Of a stretch of 64,000 bases of DNA, positions 35,638 through 44,678 are shown piece by piece (positions within the stretch are counted from its first letter, which is position 1; every line of letters starts with the position of its first letter). The DNA lies in assembly GCF_040706615.1 (NCBI RefSeq), contig NZ_JAPDRF010000001.1, positions 496,001 through 560,000 on the forward strand, given 5' to 3'. This DNA comes from Lentisalinibacter sediminis. GTDB taxonomy: Bacteria > Pseudomonadota > Gammaproteobacteria > Steroidobacterales > Woeseiaceae. Under the pieces are notes generated by a model. The model was not told where the DNA came from and searched no databases. It saw nothing but the letters and a program-made list of their open reading frames with translations. Position numbers and translations under genes: made by a program.

Positions 35638-38302
35638 CAGGCTCGGCTCCGAGCAGGGTCTCGGCCGCGGGCTCGCGCAGGTTGTAGCGTGAGCCCATGG
35701 TGTAGCCGTAGGCGCCCGTGTTGGCGATCAGGAGCACGTCGCCCTCCCGGCATTCCGGCAGCAGGCGGTCGTTGCCCAGCCGGTCACCGCTCTCGCAGAT
35801 GGGACCCACTACCGTCACCACCTCCGTCGCCGGCTCACCCAGCCGGGTGAGATTCACGATCTCGTGGTAGGCGCCATAGAGCGCCGGGCGGATCAGGCTG
35901 TTCATGCCCGTCTCGATGCCCACGTAGCGCACGGCCCCCTTGCCCTTGGTCTGGGTCACCCGCGCGAGCAGCACGCCCGACTCGGCCACCAGATACCGGC
36001 CCGGCTCCACCCACAGGCGGTAATCCGGCCAGGCCCGGCGCAGCTCGCCCAGCAGCCGTGCCAGCTCGCCGGTATCCAGGGGCTCCTCGCCCGGCTTTTC
36101 CGGTATGCCCAGCCCGCCGCCGAGGTCCAGCGTGTGCACGTCCGGAAAGCGGGAGGCGGCGTTGGCGAGCTCGTTCGCGACCTCCGCCCAGTTGCTCGGG
36201 TCCAGGATACCGCTGCCGGTATGGGCGTGAATGCCGACGATCCGCGCGCCCGCGGCCGCGGTCAGCGATTCCAGTTCGTCCAGCTCGAACAGCGGGATGC
36301 CGAATTTCGAATGGGTGCCGGCCGTGCGCACGTGTTCGTGATGCCCCCGCCCCTGCCCCGGGTCGAGCCTGATGAAGACGTCCCGGTCGCGGAAGAGCTC
36401 CGGCCAGGCACGCAGAGGATGCAGGTTGTCCAGGGTCACCCAGACGCCGAGTTCCAGGCCGTCGGCATATTCGCGGCGCGGCGCGAAGTTCGGCGTGAAC
36501 AGGATGCGTCGCCGATCGATGTCGGGGAAGAGCCCGAGCACCCGTTCGATCTCACCCGGCGAGACGCATTCGAAATTCACGCCGGCACTCTCCACCAGAC
36601 GCAGGATGTCCGGGTTCGAATTCGCCTTCATGGCGTAGAACACCGCATCCAGGTGCTCGATGGACTGCAGACGGCCGATCGCCGACCGGATCGTATCGGC
36701 GTCGTAGACGTAGCGCGGCGAGTCCTCCTCGCACAGTGCCAGCAGCTGCCGCCGGCGGTGGCTCCACCACATCGGCGGCAGGCCCGGGGCCTCCTCTCCC
36801 TCCGCCTGCAGGGTCTCCCAGGTAGGGCCGAAGGCCTCGCCGCGTCGTTGCGGCGCGATGATGGAGCTGTGCAGCTTCTGCACCAGCCGGTAGCCCTGCT
36901 CGTCGTCGACGACGAAGGTCAGGTTCAGGTCGCTCGCCGCCTGGGTCACCAGGTGGATGCGCTGCTCCTCGAAGACTTCCAGCGCCGGGCCGAGCCGGTG
37001 CAGGATCGTGCGGATCTTCCGCCCCACGAGACTGACGGCCGCGCAGTCCTCGATGACCCGCACCCGGCAGATGGTCGCCAGCTCCTCGATCAGCGCCTCC
37101 ATCGCCTCGCCGCCGAGCGCCCCGGACGCGGTGTCGATGGAGACGGTGACGTTGCTCTCCGAGGTGGATACCAGATCCACCGAGACGGAATGGCGCCGGA
37201 AGACGCCGAAGGCGTCAGCCAGGAAACCGACCTCCTGCCACATGGCCACGCCTTCCATCGACACCAGCGTGAGGCCCATGCGCAGCGAGATCGCCTTGAC
37301 TCGCGGCTCGGCCTCGCGGGTGGCGGCCGAGATCACCGTGCCGTCCAGGTCCGGCCGCGCGGTCCAGCGCACGTGGATCGGGATCCGTGCCCGGCGCACC
37401 GGCGGCACGCAGCGCGGGTGCAGGACGCTGCCGCCCGTGGAGGCGATCTCCTGAGCCTCGTCGTAGTGCAGCGCCGTCAGCAGTCGCGCCGACGGCACGG
37501 CTCGCGGATTGCCGCTGAACATGCCGGGCACGTCGGTCCAGATCTCGAGCCGGCGCGCCCCCAGCAGGGCGGCGAAATAGGCCGCCGAGGTATCCGAGCC
37601 GCCGCGTCCGAGCAGCACCGTCTCGCCGTCCTCGTTGCGGGCGATGAAGCCCTGGGTGAGTACCGCGCCGGTGCCCGCCCCGAAGCGCTCCGGGAAGTCC
37701 GGGTCCGTGTCGTGGGCACAGACCGCGCTCAGGAAATGCTGCCGCTCGTTCTTGTTCCGCTGTCCCGTCGCCGCCAGGTAGTCGCGGGCATCGGTCCAGG
37801 CCGCATCGACGCCCCGGGCGCCGAGCCAGGCGGCACCGAGCCGTGTGCTCATGAGTTCGCCGAGCCCCATCAGGCGGGCCTGCACCCGCGGGCTCGCCTC
37901 GCGGATCAGGCGGATGCCGGCCGCGAGCTGGCGCAGTTCGTCGAAATACTCGCCCAGCACCTCGTCGGCATCGAGTTCCAGCTCGTCCGCCAGGCGACGG
38001 TGGCGCTCGAGGATTTCCCCCAGTACGGGCTCCGGGTCGCCGCCGATGGCCTGGTCGATCAGGGTCTGCAGCGCGTTCGAGACGCCGGCCACCGCGGAGC
38101 ACACCACGAGGGGGCGCAGGCCCGCCCGCATCCGGTTGCCGATCAGCCCGGCGATTCTCTGCCAGTCTTCCCGCGAAGAGACGCTGGTACCGCCGAACTT
38201 CATCACCACCCAGGTGGAGTTCGCGCAGGCCGAGGGTGCGCCGAGTTCCCGCGCGTCCTGGAAAGGCGCTTCCGTGAGCGCCGTCTCGGTCAGGTCTGCC
38301 AT
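35627..38302 (-). CDS. lysAC: Bifunctional aspartate kinase / diaminopimelate decarboxylase
   Basis: 891 residues, a natural fusion of the first and last enzymes of lysine synthesis. The N-terminal aspartokinase (about 1-460) shows VVMKFGGTSVSSREDW, FIARNEDGETVLLGRGGSDTS and two ACT domains. The C-terminal PLP decarboxylase (about 500-891) shows Lys near 557 in FYAMKANSNPD, HAHTGSGILDP, LDLGGGLGIP, WVEPGRYLVAESG and GPICESGDRL. The fusion is known from Xanthomonas and relatives. It lies 10 nt after ilvD in the same operon and overlaps hisE tail-to-tail. Confidence 0.95.
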   Translation of the reverse strand: MADLTETALTEAPFQDARELGAPSACANSTWVVMKFGGTSVSSREDWQRIAGLIGNRMRAGLRPLVVCSAVAGVSNALQTLIDQAIGGDPEPVLGEILERHRRLADELELDADEVLGEYFDELRQLAAGIRLIREASPRVQARLMGLGELMSTRLGAAWLGARGVDAAWTDARDYLAATGQRNKNERQHFLSAVCAHDTDPDFPERFGAGTGAVLTQGFIARNEDGETVLLGRGGSDTSAAYFAALLGARRLEIWTDVPGMFSGNPRAVPSARLLTALHYDEAQEIASTGGSVLHPRCVPPVRRARIPIHVRWTARPDLDGTVISAATREAEPRVKAISLRMGLTLVSMEGVAMWQEVGFLADAFGVFRRHSVSVDLVSTSESNVTVSIDTASGALGGEAMEALIEELATICRVRVIEDCAAVSLVGRKIRTILHRLGPALEVFEEQRIHLVTQAASDLNLTFVVDDEQGYRLVQKLHSSIIAPQRRGEAFGPTWETLQAEGEEAPGLPPMWWSHRRRQLLALCEEDSPRYVYDADTIRSAIGRLQSIEHLDAVFYAMKANSNPDILRLVESAGVNFECVSPGEIERVLGLFPDIDRRRILFTPNFAPRREYADGLELGVWVTLDNLHPLRAWPELFRDRDVFIRLDPGQGRGHHEHVRTAGTHSKFGIPLFELDELESLTAAAGARIVGIHAHTGSGILDPSNWAEVANELANAASRFPDVHTLDLGGGLGIPEKPGEEPLDTGELARLLGELRRAWPDYRLWVEPGRYLVAESGVLLARVTQTKGKGAVRYVGIETGMNSLIRPALYGAYHEIVNLTRLGEPATEVVTVVGPICESGDRLGNDRLLPECREGDVLLIANTGAYGYTMGSRYNLREPAAETLLGAEPVSG

Positions 38303-38312
38303 ACCGCCGCCG

Positions 38313-40004
38313 TCAGTCGTCTTCGTCGAAGTTGTCGGTCACCGCACCCAGGGACGCGGAGCTGACCTGACGGGCGTACTTGGCGAGCAGCCCGCGCGCA
38401 GGCGGCCGCCGGGAAGGGGCCCAGTCGGCCCGACGGGCCTCCAGTTCGTCGGCGGAGAGATCCGCCTCGATGCGGCACGCGGCGCCGTCGATGGTGATGC
38501 GGTCGCCGTCGCGCAGCAGGCCGATCGGTCCGCCGACCGCGGCTTCGGGCGTCACGTGACCCACCACGAAACCGTGGCTGCCGCCGGAGAAACGGCCGTC
38601 CGTGATCAGCGCCACCTTGTCGCCGAGGCCCTTGCCCATGATGGCGCTGGTCGGGCTCAGCATCTCCCGCATCCCCGGACCGCCGACCGGGCCTTCGTAG
38701 CGCACCACGACCACGTCGCCGGCCTGCACCTCGCCGTCGAGGATGGCCTGCAGGGCCTCCTCCTCGGCCTCGTAGATGCGGGCAGTGCCAGTGAATCGGG
38801 TGCCCTCCTTACCCGAGATCTTCGCCACCGCCCCCGCCGGGGCGACGTTGCCGTACAGCACCACCAGATGACTGTCGGCCTTCAGCGGATTCGAGAGCGG
38901 CCGCACGATGTCCTGATCGGCCGGGTAGGTGCCGGCCTCGGCCAGATTCTCGGCCAGCGTCCGCCCGGTCACGGTCAGGCAGTCGCCATGCAGCAGACCC
39001 GCGTCCAGCAGCATCTTCATCAGCGGCTGGATGCCGCCGATGGCCACCAGGTCGCTCATGACGTAGCGCCCGCTCGGCTTGAGGTCGGCGAGCACGGGCA
39101 CGCGCTTGCCGATGCGGGTGAAGTCGTCGAGTTCCAACGGCACGTTTGCGGCATGGGCGATGGCCAGCAGATGCAGCACCGCATTGGTCGAGCCGCCCAG
39201 CGCGATGACCACCGTGATGGCGTTCTCGAACGCCTCCCGCGTCAGTATGTGCGAGGGCCGGATGTCGCGCTCGAGCAACCCGAGCACGGCGCGGCCCGCC
39301 CGCCGGCAATCCTCGGTCTTCGCGCCGGAGACCGCCTCCTGGGCGGAGCTGTCCGGCAGGCTGAGTCCGAGCGCCTCGATGGCCGAGGCCATGGTATTCG
39401 CCGTGTACATGCCACCGCAGGCCCCGGCCCCCGGTATGGCCGTGCGCTCCACCTCGCCGAGCTCCTCCATGCTCATGGAGCCGGCGGAGACCCCGCCGAC
39501 GGCCTCGAACACGGAGACGATGTCCCGGCGCTTCGGCCCCGGCTGGATGGTGCCGCCGTAGACGAAGACGGAGGGGCGGTCGAGCCGGGCCATGGCGATC
39601 ACGCAGCCCGGCATGTTCTTGTCGCAGCCGCCGATGGTGACCAGTCCGTCGAAACCCTGGGCGCCGGTGACCGCCTCGATGGAATCGGCGATAACTTCCC
39701 GCGAGACCAGCGAGTAACGCATGCCGGGCGTGCCCATGGAGATGCCGTCGGACACCGTGATCGTATTGAAGATGACCGCCTTGCCGCCGGCACCGTCGGC
39801 GCCTTCTGCCGCGGACCGGGCCAGCCCGTCGATATGCATGTTACAGGGCGTGACCATGCTCCAGGTGGAGGCGATACCGACCTGGGGTTTGGTGAAGTCC
39901 TCGTCGCCGAAACCCACCGCCCGCAGCATGGCCCGGCCGGGCGCGTGCTCCACGCCTTCCACCACGATGCGCGAATAACGCCGCTTGTCTTTCTGCTCGG
40001 TCAC
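38313..40004 (-). CDS. ilvD: Dihydroxy-acid dehydratase
   Basis: 563 residues, the short-form length. Fe-S cluster ligands are Cys54 (MVTPCNMHID), Cys127 (GGCDKNMPGC) and Cys196 (GACGGMYTANTM). It dehydrates dihydroxy-acids to the 2-keto acids for Val, Ile and Leu, and so supplies the leu operon far upstream. Co-transcribed with lysAC. No leader peptide or attenuator is evident in front of it; the upstream gap holds a short tandem repeat. Confidence 0.96.
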   Translation of the reverse strand: MTEQKDKRRYSRIVVEGVEHAPGRAMLRAVGFGDEDFTKPQVGIASTWSMVTPCNMHIDGLARSAAEGADGAGGKAVIFNTITVSDGISMGTPGMRYSLVSREVIADSIEAVTGAQGFDGLVTIGGCDKNMPGCVIAMARLDRPSVFVYGGTIQPGPKRRDIVSVFEAVGGVSAGSMSMEELGEVERTAIPGAGACGGMYTANTMASAIEALGLSLPDSSAQEAVSGAKTEDCRRAGRAVLGLLERDIRPSHILTREAFENAITVVIALGGSTNAVLHLLAIAHAANVPLELDDFTRIGKRVPVLADLKPSGRYVMSDLVAIGGIQPLMKMLLDAGLLHGDCLTVTGRTLAENLAEAGTYPADQDIVRPLSNPLKADSHLVVLYGNVAPAGAVAKISGKEGTRFTGTARIYEAEEEALQAILDGEVQAGDVVVVRYEGPVGGPGMREMLSPTSAIMGKGLGDKVALITDGRFSGGSHGFVVGHVTPEAAVGGPIGLLRDGDRITIDGAACRIEADLSADELEARRADWAPSRRPPARGLLAKYARQVSSASLGAVTDNFDEDD

Positions 40005-40033
40005 ACTGCCTCCCTCAACTTCGCCGGCCCTCG

Positions 40034-40060
40034 TCGTCCTGGTCGCCCTGATCGCCCTGG
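40034..40060. repeat. Three 9-bp tandem units between the kinase gene and ilvD
   Basis: TCGTCCTGG, TCGCCCTGA, TCGCCCTGG in direct succession, flanked by a degenerate fourth copy (CTGCCCTTG). The tract lies 30 bp upstream of the ilvD ATG on the transcribed side. A related 9-bp tract occurs at 51992-52018. Confidence 0.6.
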
Positions 40061-40169
40061 CTGCCCTTGCGCGGCCTGCCCATTCTCACCGGCGCGCCTG
40101 CGCCGGCCGCAGCGCATTGTAGCGGATCGACGGGCCGCCGGCGCCGGCGTGTTCGCGGTGCCGCGGCCC

Positions 40170-41261
40170 TCAGAACGCGGCCAGCGGCAGGACGACCGCC
40201 GCGGCGGCCAGCAGCAGCGCGGCGAGCACCAGCAGCGTGCGTCGGCATCGGCGGGCCCCTTCGGTGGCGAACGGACGCAGGAAGGTCCCGACGTCCGGCG
40301 GGCGCTCGTAGCGGGAGAACGAGAGCGCCGCCTCCAGGGCACGCCAGCGGGTCTCATTAAGGCCCTCGATGCGGCGCGCCGACTCCCCCGCCGCCTCGGC
40401 CTCCGTCGCATCCCGATTGCCGAATACCCGGCGGCCGGACAGCATGCGATAGGCGAGGCAGGCCAGCGAGTAGATATCGTCGCGGATCGTCGGCGTCTCC
40501 CCCTTCAGCACCTCGGGACTGGAATAGGCCGGCGTGGCCGCCTTCAGAACGCCAGGGTCGAAGGTGCCCGTTCCCGTCGCGAGCACCCGGTCCAGGCGCG
40601 CGATGCCGAAGTCGCAGAGCTGCACGCTCCCGCCCGGCAACAGCATGACGTTGCCCGGTTTCACATCGGCGTGCACCACGCCTCTCTCGTGGGCATGGGC
40701 GAGAGCCGAACCGATGCTGCGCACGATGTGCAGGGCATCGCCGGCGGGCATCGGTTCACCCGGCCGCCGATCCAGCCAGTCCGCCAGCGAGCAGCCGGGC
40801 AGCCAGTCCATCACGATATAGAAACGGTTGCCGTCCCTGCCCAGGCCATGGAAGCTCACCACGTTGGGATGGTCCAGAAGGAGCCCGGTCTCCGCTTCTC
40901 TCTGCAATGCGCGCAACGCCGGTCCATGCTGGTCGAGCCGGGGTTTCAGTACCTTGACGGCGACCCAGGCCGGCTCGTGGGTCTCGAGAGTGCGCTGGCG
41001 GTCGAGGGCCTTGTAGACCACCCCCATGCTGCCGCCCGCCACCCGACGTAACAGCTCGTAACGCCCACCGATGACCGTGCCGATGGCGAGCTCGGCGCCG
41101 CTGGCGGCACCCGCCCCCTCCGCTTCGCCGCCCTCATCCAGCCGCGCGGTGGCGAGCTGCTCGCTGTCGGCAGGCGCACCCGCGGCGGCCCCGTTGCCGT
41201 CGAGACGCGCGGTGGCGGCCTCTACCTCGCGCTCCGCCCCGTCCCGGCCCTTACCGCTCAC
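40170..41261 (-). CDS. Membrane-anchored Ser/Thr protein kinase (Hanks type, non-RD)
   Basis: 363 residues from GTG 41261, which overlaps the FAD-oxidase stop (GTGA). The N-terminal 60 residues are low-complexity and contain the motif ATARLD twice (Thr17, Thr38). The kinase domain (about 67-340) has RVAGGSMGVVYK, Lys103 in VAVKVLKP, catalytic loop HADVKPGN (Asp199, Lys201, Asn204; Ala198 replaces the usual Arg), Mg-binding DFG (Asp217) and APE-like SSPE. A C-terminal hydrophobic helix (TLLVLAALLLAAAAVVLPL) anchors it. Substrate unknown. The Thr motifs could be autophosphorylation or FHA docking sites (inference). Confidence 0.87.
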   Translation of the reverse strand: MSGKGRDGAEREVEAATARLDGNGAAAGAPADSEQLATARLDEGGEAEGAGAASGAELAIGTVIGGRYELLRRVAGGSMGVVYKALDRQRTLETHEPAWVAVKVLKPRLDQHGPALRALQREAETGLLLDHPNVVSFHGLGRDGNRFYIVMDWLPGCSLADWLDRRPGEPMPAGDALHIVRSIGSALAHAHERGVVHADVKPGNVMLLPGGSVQLCDFGIARLDRVLATGTGTFDPGVLKAATPAYSSPEVLKGETPTIRDDIYSLACLAYRMLSGRRVFGNRDATEAEAAGESARRIEGLNETRWRALEAALSFSRYERPPDVGTFLRPFATEGARRCRRTLLVLAALLLAAAAVVLPLAAF

Positions 41262-42658
41262 AGCACCTTGCCCGGGTTCAGGATCCCGGCCGGATCGAGG
41301 GCTGTCTTCAGGTGTCGCATCAGGTCGAGTTCCGTCTCGTCGAGGTAGCGGCGCATCTGCTCGCGCCGCAGCAGGCCCACACCGTGCTCGGCACTGAAGC
41401 TGCCGCCGCACGCCTGTACCGTGTCGAAGACGATACCGTTGACTTCAGGCTCGGCGGCGCGGAACGACTCCGGGTCGGCGGCGGCCGGCTGGCTCAGGTT
41501 GTAATGGAGATTGCCGTCGCCGACGTGGCCGAACACCACCAGCCGGGCCTCGGGGAAACGGCCGGCCAGCGCCGTGCCGGCCCGCTCGAGGAATTCGCCG
41601 ATACGCTCCACCGGCACGGAGACGTCGTGCTTCAGACTGACGCCCTCAAAGCGCTGGGCCTCGGAGATACTGTGCCGCAGCCGCCACAGTGCATCCCGGC
41701 GGCGCCCGTCCCCGGCCGCCACCGCGTCCCGCACGAGGCCCTCGTCCAGCGCCGTCTCGAGGGCGGCCTCCAGGCGCGGCATGGCCTCACCCGGGTTGTT
41801 GGCCGTGCTCTCCATCAGCACGTAGGCCGGATGATCCTCGCAGAAGGGGTGGCGGGTATCGGCGATGTGCGCGAGGACGAATTCCAGGGCCCGGGCGGAG
41901 ACGAGTTCGAAGGCGCTGATCTCCTCGCCGAGCCGGCCGCGCATGGCCTCCAGCAGCGCCACCGCCTCGCCCGGGCCGTCGATGGCGATCATGGCCGTGG
42001 CGACGTCGGCCGGGCGCGGGTGGAGGCGCAGCGCTGCCGCCGTGATGATCCCCAGCGTGCCCTCGGCCCCGATGAACAGGTCGCGCAGATCGTAGCCGGC
42101 CGTGTTCTTCCGCAGGGTGCGCAGACCGTTCCACACACGCCCGTCCGCCAGCACCACCTCCAGACCCAGGACCTGCTGCCGCGCCGTCCCGTAGCGCAGT
42201 ACGTTGATGCCGCCCGCGTCGGTCGACAGGTTGCCGCCGATCTGACAACTGCCCTCCGCGGCGAGGCTGAGCGGGAACAGCCGGCCCACCTCGTCGGCCG
42301 CGCGCTGCAGGTCGGCCAGCACGCAGCCGGCCTCCGCGATTACGAAGTCTCCCGCCGTGCTCAGTTGGCGGATGCGGTTCATCCGCCGCAGGCTCAGGAT
42401 CACCTGGAGGTCTTCGCCACCGGCCACCGCCCCGCCGCAGAGTCCGGTGTTGCCGCCCTGGGGGACGATGCCGATGCCGTGCCGCCTGCATTCGGCGACC
42501 ACCCGGGCGACCTCCCCGGTAGTCGCCGGCAGCAGCACCAGCGGGGTATCGCTCCGGTAGCGTCCCCGCCATTCCTCGAGGTAGGGCGCCATCGCGTCAG
42601 GGTCATCCAGATATCCCCCCTCGCCCACGGCCGCTTTCAGGCCCTCGAGTCTTTTCAT
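41258..42658 (-). CDS. FAD-linked 2-hydroxy-acid dehydrogenase (GlcD / D-lactate dehydrogenase family)
   Basis: 466 residues from ATG 42658 with GGAGG 5 nt upstream. VAO/PCMH-type flavoprotein: PQGGNTGLCGGAV and GGNLSTDAGGINVLRYG bind FAD, while the C-terminal VVFGHVGDGNLHYN and SAEHGVGLLRR form the substrate and metal site. It oxidises a D-2-hydroxy acid (glycolate, D-lactate or D-2-hydroxyglutarate). No GlcE/GlcF partners are present, which favours a D-lactate or D-2-hydroxyglutarate enzyme. Its end overlaps the kinase start, so both proteins are made from one mRNA. Confidence 0.9.
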   Translation of the reverse strand: MKRLEGLKAAVGEGGYLDDPDAMAPYLEEWRGRYRSDTPLVLLPATTGEVARVVAECRRHGIGIVPQGGNTGLCGGAVAGGEDLQVILSLRRMNRIRQLSTAGDFVIAEAGCVLADLQRAADEVGRLFPLSLAAEGSCQIGGNLSTDAGGINVLRYGTARQQVLGLEVVLADGRVWNGLRTLRKNTAGYDLRDLFIGAEGTLGIITAAALRLHPRPADVATAMIAIDGPGEAVALLEAMRGRLGEEISAFELVSARALEFVLAHIADTRHPFCEDHPAYVLMESTANNPGEAMPRLEAALETALDEGLVRDAVAAGDGRRRDALWRLRHSISEAQRFEGVSLKHDVSVPVERIGEFLERAGTALAGRFPEARLVVFGHVGDGNLHYNLSQPAAADPESFRAAEPEVNGIVFDTVQACGGSFSAEHGVGLLRREQMRRYLDETELDLMRHLKTALDPAGILNPGKVL

Positions 42659-42903
42659 CGAGCCTCCGCTCTGCGTGCCTGCACTGCACCGGCCACCGCC
42701 GTCGCGCCGCCGCCCCGGGCGCGACCGCAGTTTAGCACCGGCCGGCCGTCCCATCGGCCCTTTGCCTCGGCCGCTTGCATCCACACAGTCTCTTCATTAC
42801 CGTCGGGCGGGTCCGCCGCCACGCGGGGGCCCGCGGGCAGCACAGGGGCTGCCCGCCAACGCGGGCCACGAGCCAGGCGGCAAGACTTCCGATCGGAGCC
42901 GAG

Positions 42904-44172
42904 ATGAACCCGGATGACTATTCGACGGCCGACCACGGCCCGGCGGGCGCCGGCCCGCTGTACTCGGGTACGCTGTCCGAACTGCCGCCGGACATGGATT
43001 TGCGCCAGCGCAGCAACCTGGTCCAGCTCGAGCAGCAACTGCACCGGGAATGGGGCCTCGGCCAGAACTGCATCCTCAACTGGTGCATCCACGACGACGG
43101 CGTGGCGCTGCTGGTCGTGCCCCACTATGCGGTGGCCGAGTACACAGCCATGCCGGCGCCCGGCGAGCCGCGCCGCTGGCGCGTATCGGAACGCTTCATC
43201 ATGGACCTGATCTCCGGCCGCCGTCAGCTCACCCCGGCGCAGATGCAGAAGGTATCCCGCCTTCTCCAGGTGCAACCGCGCCTGATCCGCCTGCGCGAGC
43301 CGCTGCGCGGCACGCCCGCGGAGACGCGGATCATCGACATGATGGTGAAACGCTACGGCATCAGTTACGTCGAGAATCGTGCCGTGGCGCTGTTCGACAT
43401 CGTGGGTTTCAGCCTGCTGAGCCCGTTCGAACAGATGACCCAGCTGAACAGCCTGTCCTATTCGCTGAATTCGGCCTACGCCAAGATGCTGGAAGGCGAG
43501 CTGCGCATCAATTTCGCGCGTTCCTCGACCGGCGACGGCTTCTATATCTGGAACCGGGACGGCGGTGCGGACTCCAACACCAACCTGTATCACTTCATGC
43601 ATCTGGTGCTGGCCGACAACGCGATCGCCCGCAGCAAGGCGAAGACCGCATCGGTGCCGCGCCTCAGGGCCGCTTTCCACGTCGGCAGCTGCTACGAGTT
43701 TCACCAGGCCGACGGCCTCAACCCGACCGTGCACGACTACATCGTGGGCGAAGTCACCATCGAGCTGGCGCGCATGATCGAGCGAGCCATGCCCGGACAG
43801 ATCTTCGTGGGCGATTTCCAGGCCCGCGGCCCGCTGGACGAGACACCCGGGACCGGGCTCATCGACCTGGACGCCATCCGCTTCGTCGATCAGGCGCAGC
43901 ACAACCTGCGTCGGCTGAAGGGCCTCGTGCTCTCCGGCGAGCGCATCTCGGCCATCAAGTGCTATCTCACCGGCGAGAAGCTCGCCTCAGGCAAGTACTC
44001 CATCCGCAAGCTGGAGATCGCGGACAAGCACGGGCTGTGCCGCTGCGTCTATAACGCCAAGGTGAATATCTACCGGGAACAGGCCGAGCCCATCCTGCTC
44101 GGCATCGAGGACCGGGTACTCCGGCGCGATGCCCACGCCAACCCGACGGCCGAGCTGCTCGCCCGGGATTGA
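42904..44172 (+). CDS. Class III nucleotidyl cyclase-homology protein of unknown function
   Basis: 422 residues from ATG 42904 with GGAG upstream. Residues 1-150 have no recognised domain. From 157 the sequence reads ENRAVALFDIVGFSLLSPFEQ, broken here as ENRAVALFDIV and GFSLLSPFEQ, then RSSTGDGFYIWNRDG, then VGEVTIELARMIERAMPGQI. This matches the order of class III cyclase motifs: metal Asp165, metal Asp211, and the helix with Arg290. The usual transition-state Asn is not seen (TIELAR in place of VNLAAR), so activity may be lost or altered. No signal peptide or clear membrane helix. It is oppositely oriented to its neighbours and probably monocistronic. Confidence 0.65.
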   Translation: MNPDDYSTADHGPAGAGPLYSGTLSELPPDMDLRQRSNLVQLEQQLHREWGLGQNCILNWCIHDDGVALLVVPHYAVAEYTAMPAPGEPRRWRVSERFIMDLISGRRQLTPAQMQKVSRLLQVQPRLIRLREPLRGTPAETRIIDMMVKRYGISYVENRAVALFDIVGFSLLSPFEQMTQLNSLSYSLNSAYAKMLEGELRINFARSSTGDGFYIWNRDGGADSNTNLYHFMHLVLADNAIARSKAKTASVPRLRAAFHVGSCYEFHQADGLNPTVHDYIVGEVTIELARMIERAMPGQIFVGDFQARGPLDETPGTGLIDLDAIRFVDQAQHNLRRLKGLVLSGERISAIKCYLTGEKLASGKYSIRKLEIADKHGLCRCVYNAKVNIYREQAEPILLGIEDRVLRRDAHANPTAELLARD

Positions 44173-44193
44173 ACTGAGAGAAAAGAGACCGAA

Positions 44194-44270
<77 letters not shown>

Positions 44271-44285
44271 ACTACCGGCGGCTGA

Positions 44286-44313
44286 ATCATACTCCCGCGA
44301 GCCGCCATTGCAA
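44286..44313 (-). promoter_or_regulatory. Promoter of tRNA-Pro
   Basis: Minus strand TTGCAA (44313-44308), 16-bp spacer, TATGAT (44291-44286). It lies between the merR stop and the tRNA, with a predicted start near 44279. Confidence 0.55.
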
Positions 44314-44321
44314 CCCCGGCA

Positions 44322-44678
44322 TCAGCGCCGGAGAATCTTCATGATCTCTTCAAGTTCTATGCGTAACTGCTTGATAATCTGCTGACTCTGACTAACGTCG
44401 GACTTGGCTGCCTCGCCGGTGAGCCGCTGCCGGGCGCCTCCGATGGTGAAGCCCTCGTCATACAGCAGACTACGGATCTGACGGATGATCAGCACATCCT
44501 GGCGCTGATAGTAGCGCCGGTTGCCGCGGCGCTTCACGGGTTTGAGCTGCGGGAATTCCTGCTCCCAGTAGCGCAGCACGTGCGGCTTCACCGCACAGAG
44601 GTCACTCACCTCGCCGATGGTGAAATAGCGCTTGCCCGGGATCGGTGGTAATTCGTCGTTATTTCCCGGTTCCAGCAT
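44322..44678 (-). CDS. MerR-family regulator linked to ihfA
   Basis: 118 residues. N-terminal MerR winged helix: RYFTIGEVSDLCAVKPHVLRYWEQEF, given in parts as RYFTIGEVSDLCAV and KPHVLRYWEQEF, then RRYYQRQDVLIIRQIRSLLY. A C-terminal coiled coil (QQIIKQLRIELEEIMKIL) serves dimerisation, and there is no effector domain. The same small protein follows ihfA and precedes tRNA-Pro in Pseudomonas and relatives; its targets are not known. It overlaps the end of ihfA by 20 nt. Confidence 0.9.
   Translation of the reverse strand: MLEPGNNDELPPIPGKRYFTIGEVSDLCAVKPHVLRYWEQEFPQLKPVKRRGNRRYYQRQDVLIIRQIRSLLYDEGFTIGGARQRLTGEAAKSDVSQSQQIIKQLRIELEEIMKILRR

Noticed and set aside
37845..41051. Very long open frame (over 1000 codons) on the plus strand opposite lysAC, ilvD and the kinase gene
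   Set aside because: Its translation is Arg/His/Gly-rich with no known domain and mirrors the codon bias of the strongly supported genes beneath it. Such antisense frames are common in GC-rich DNA.
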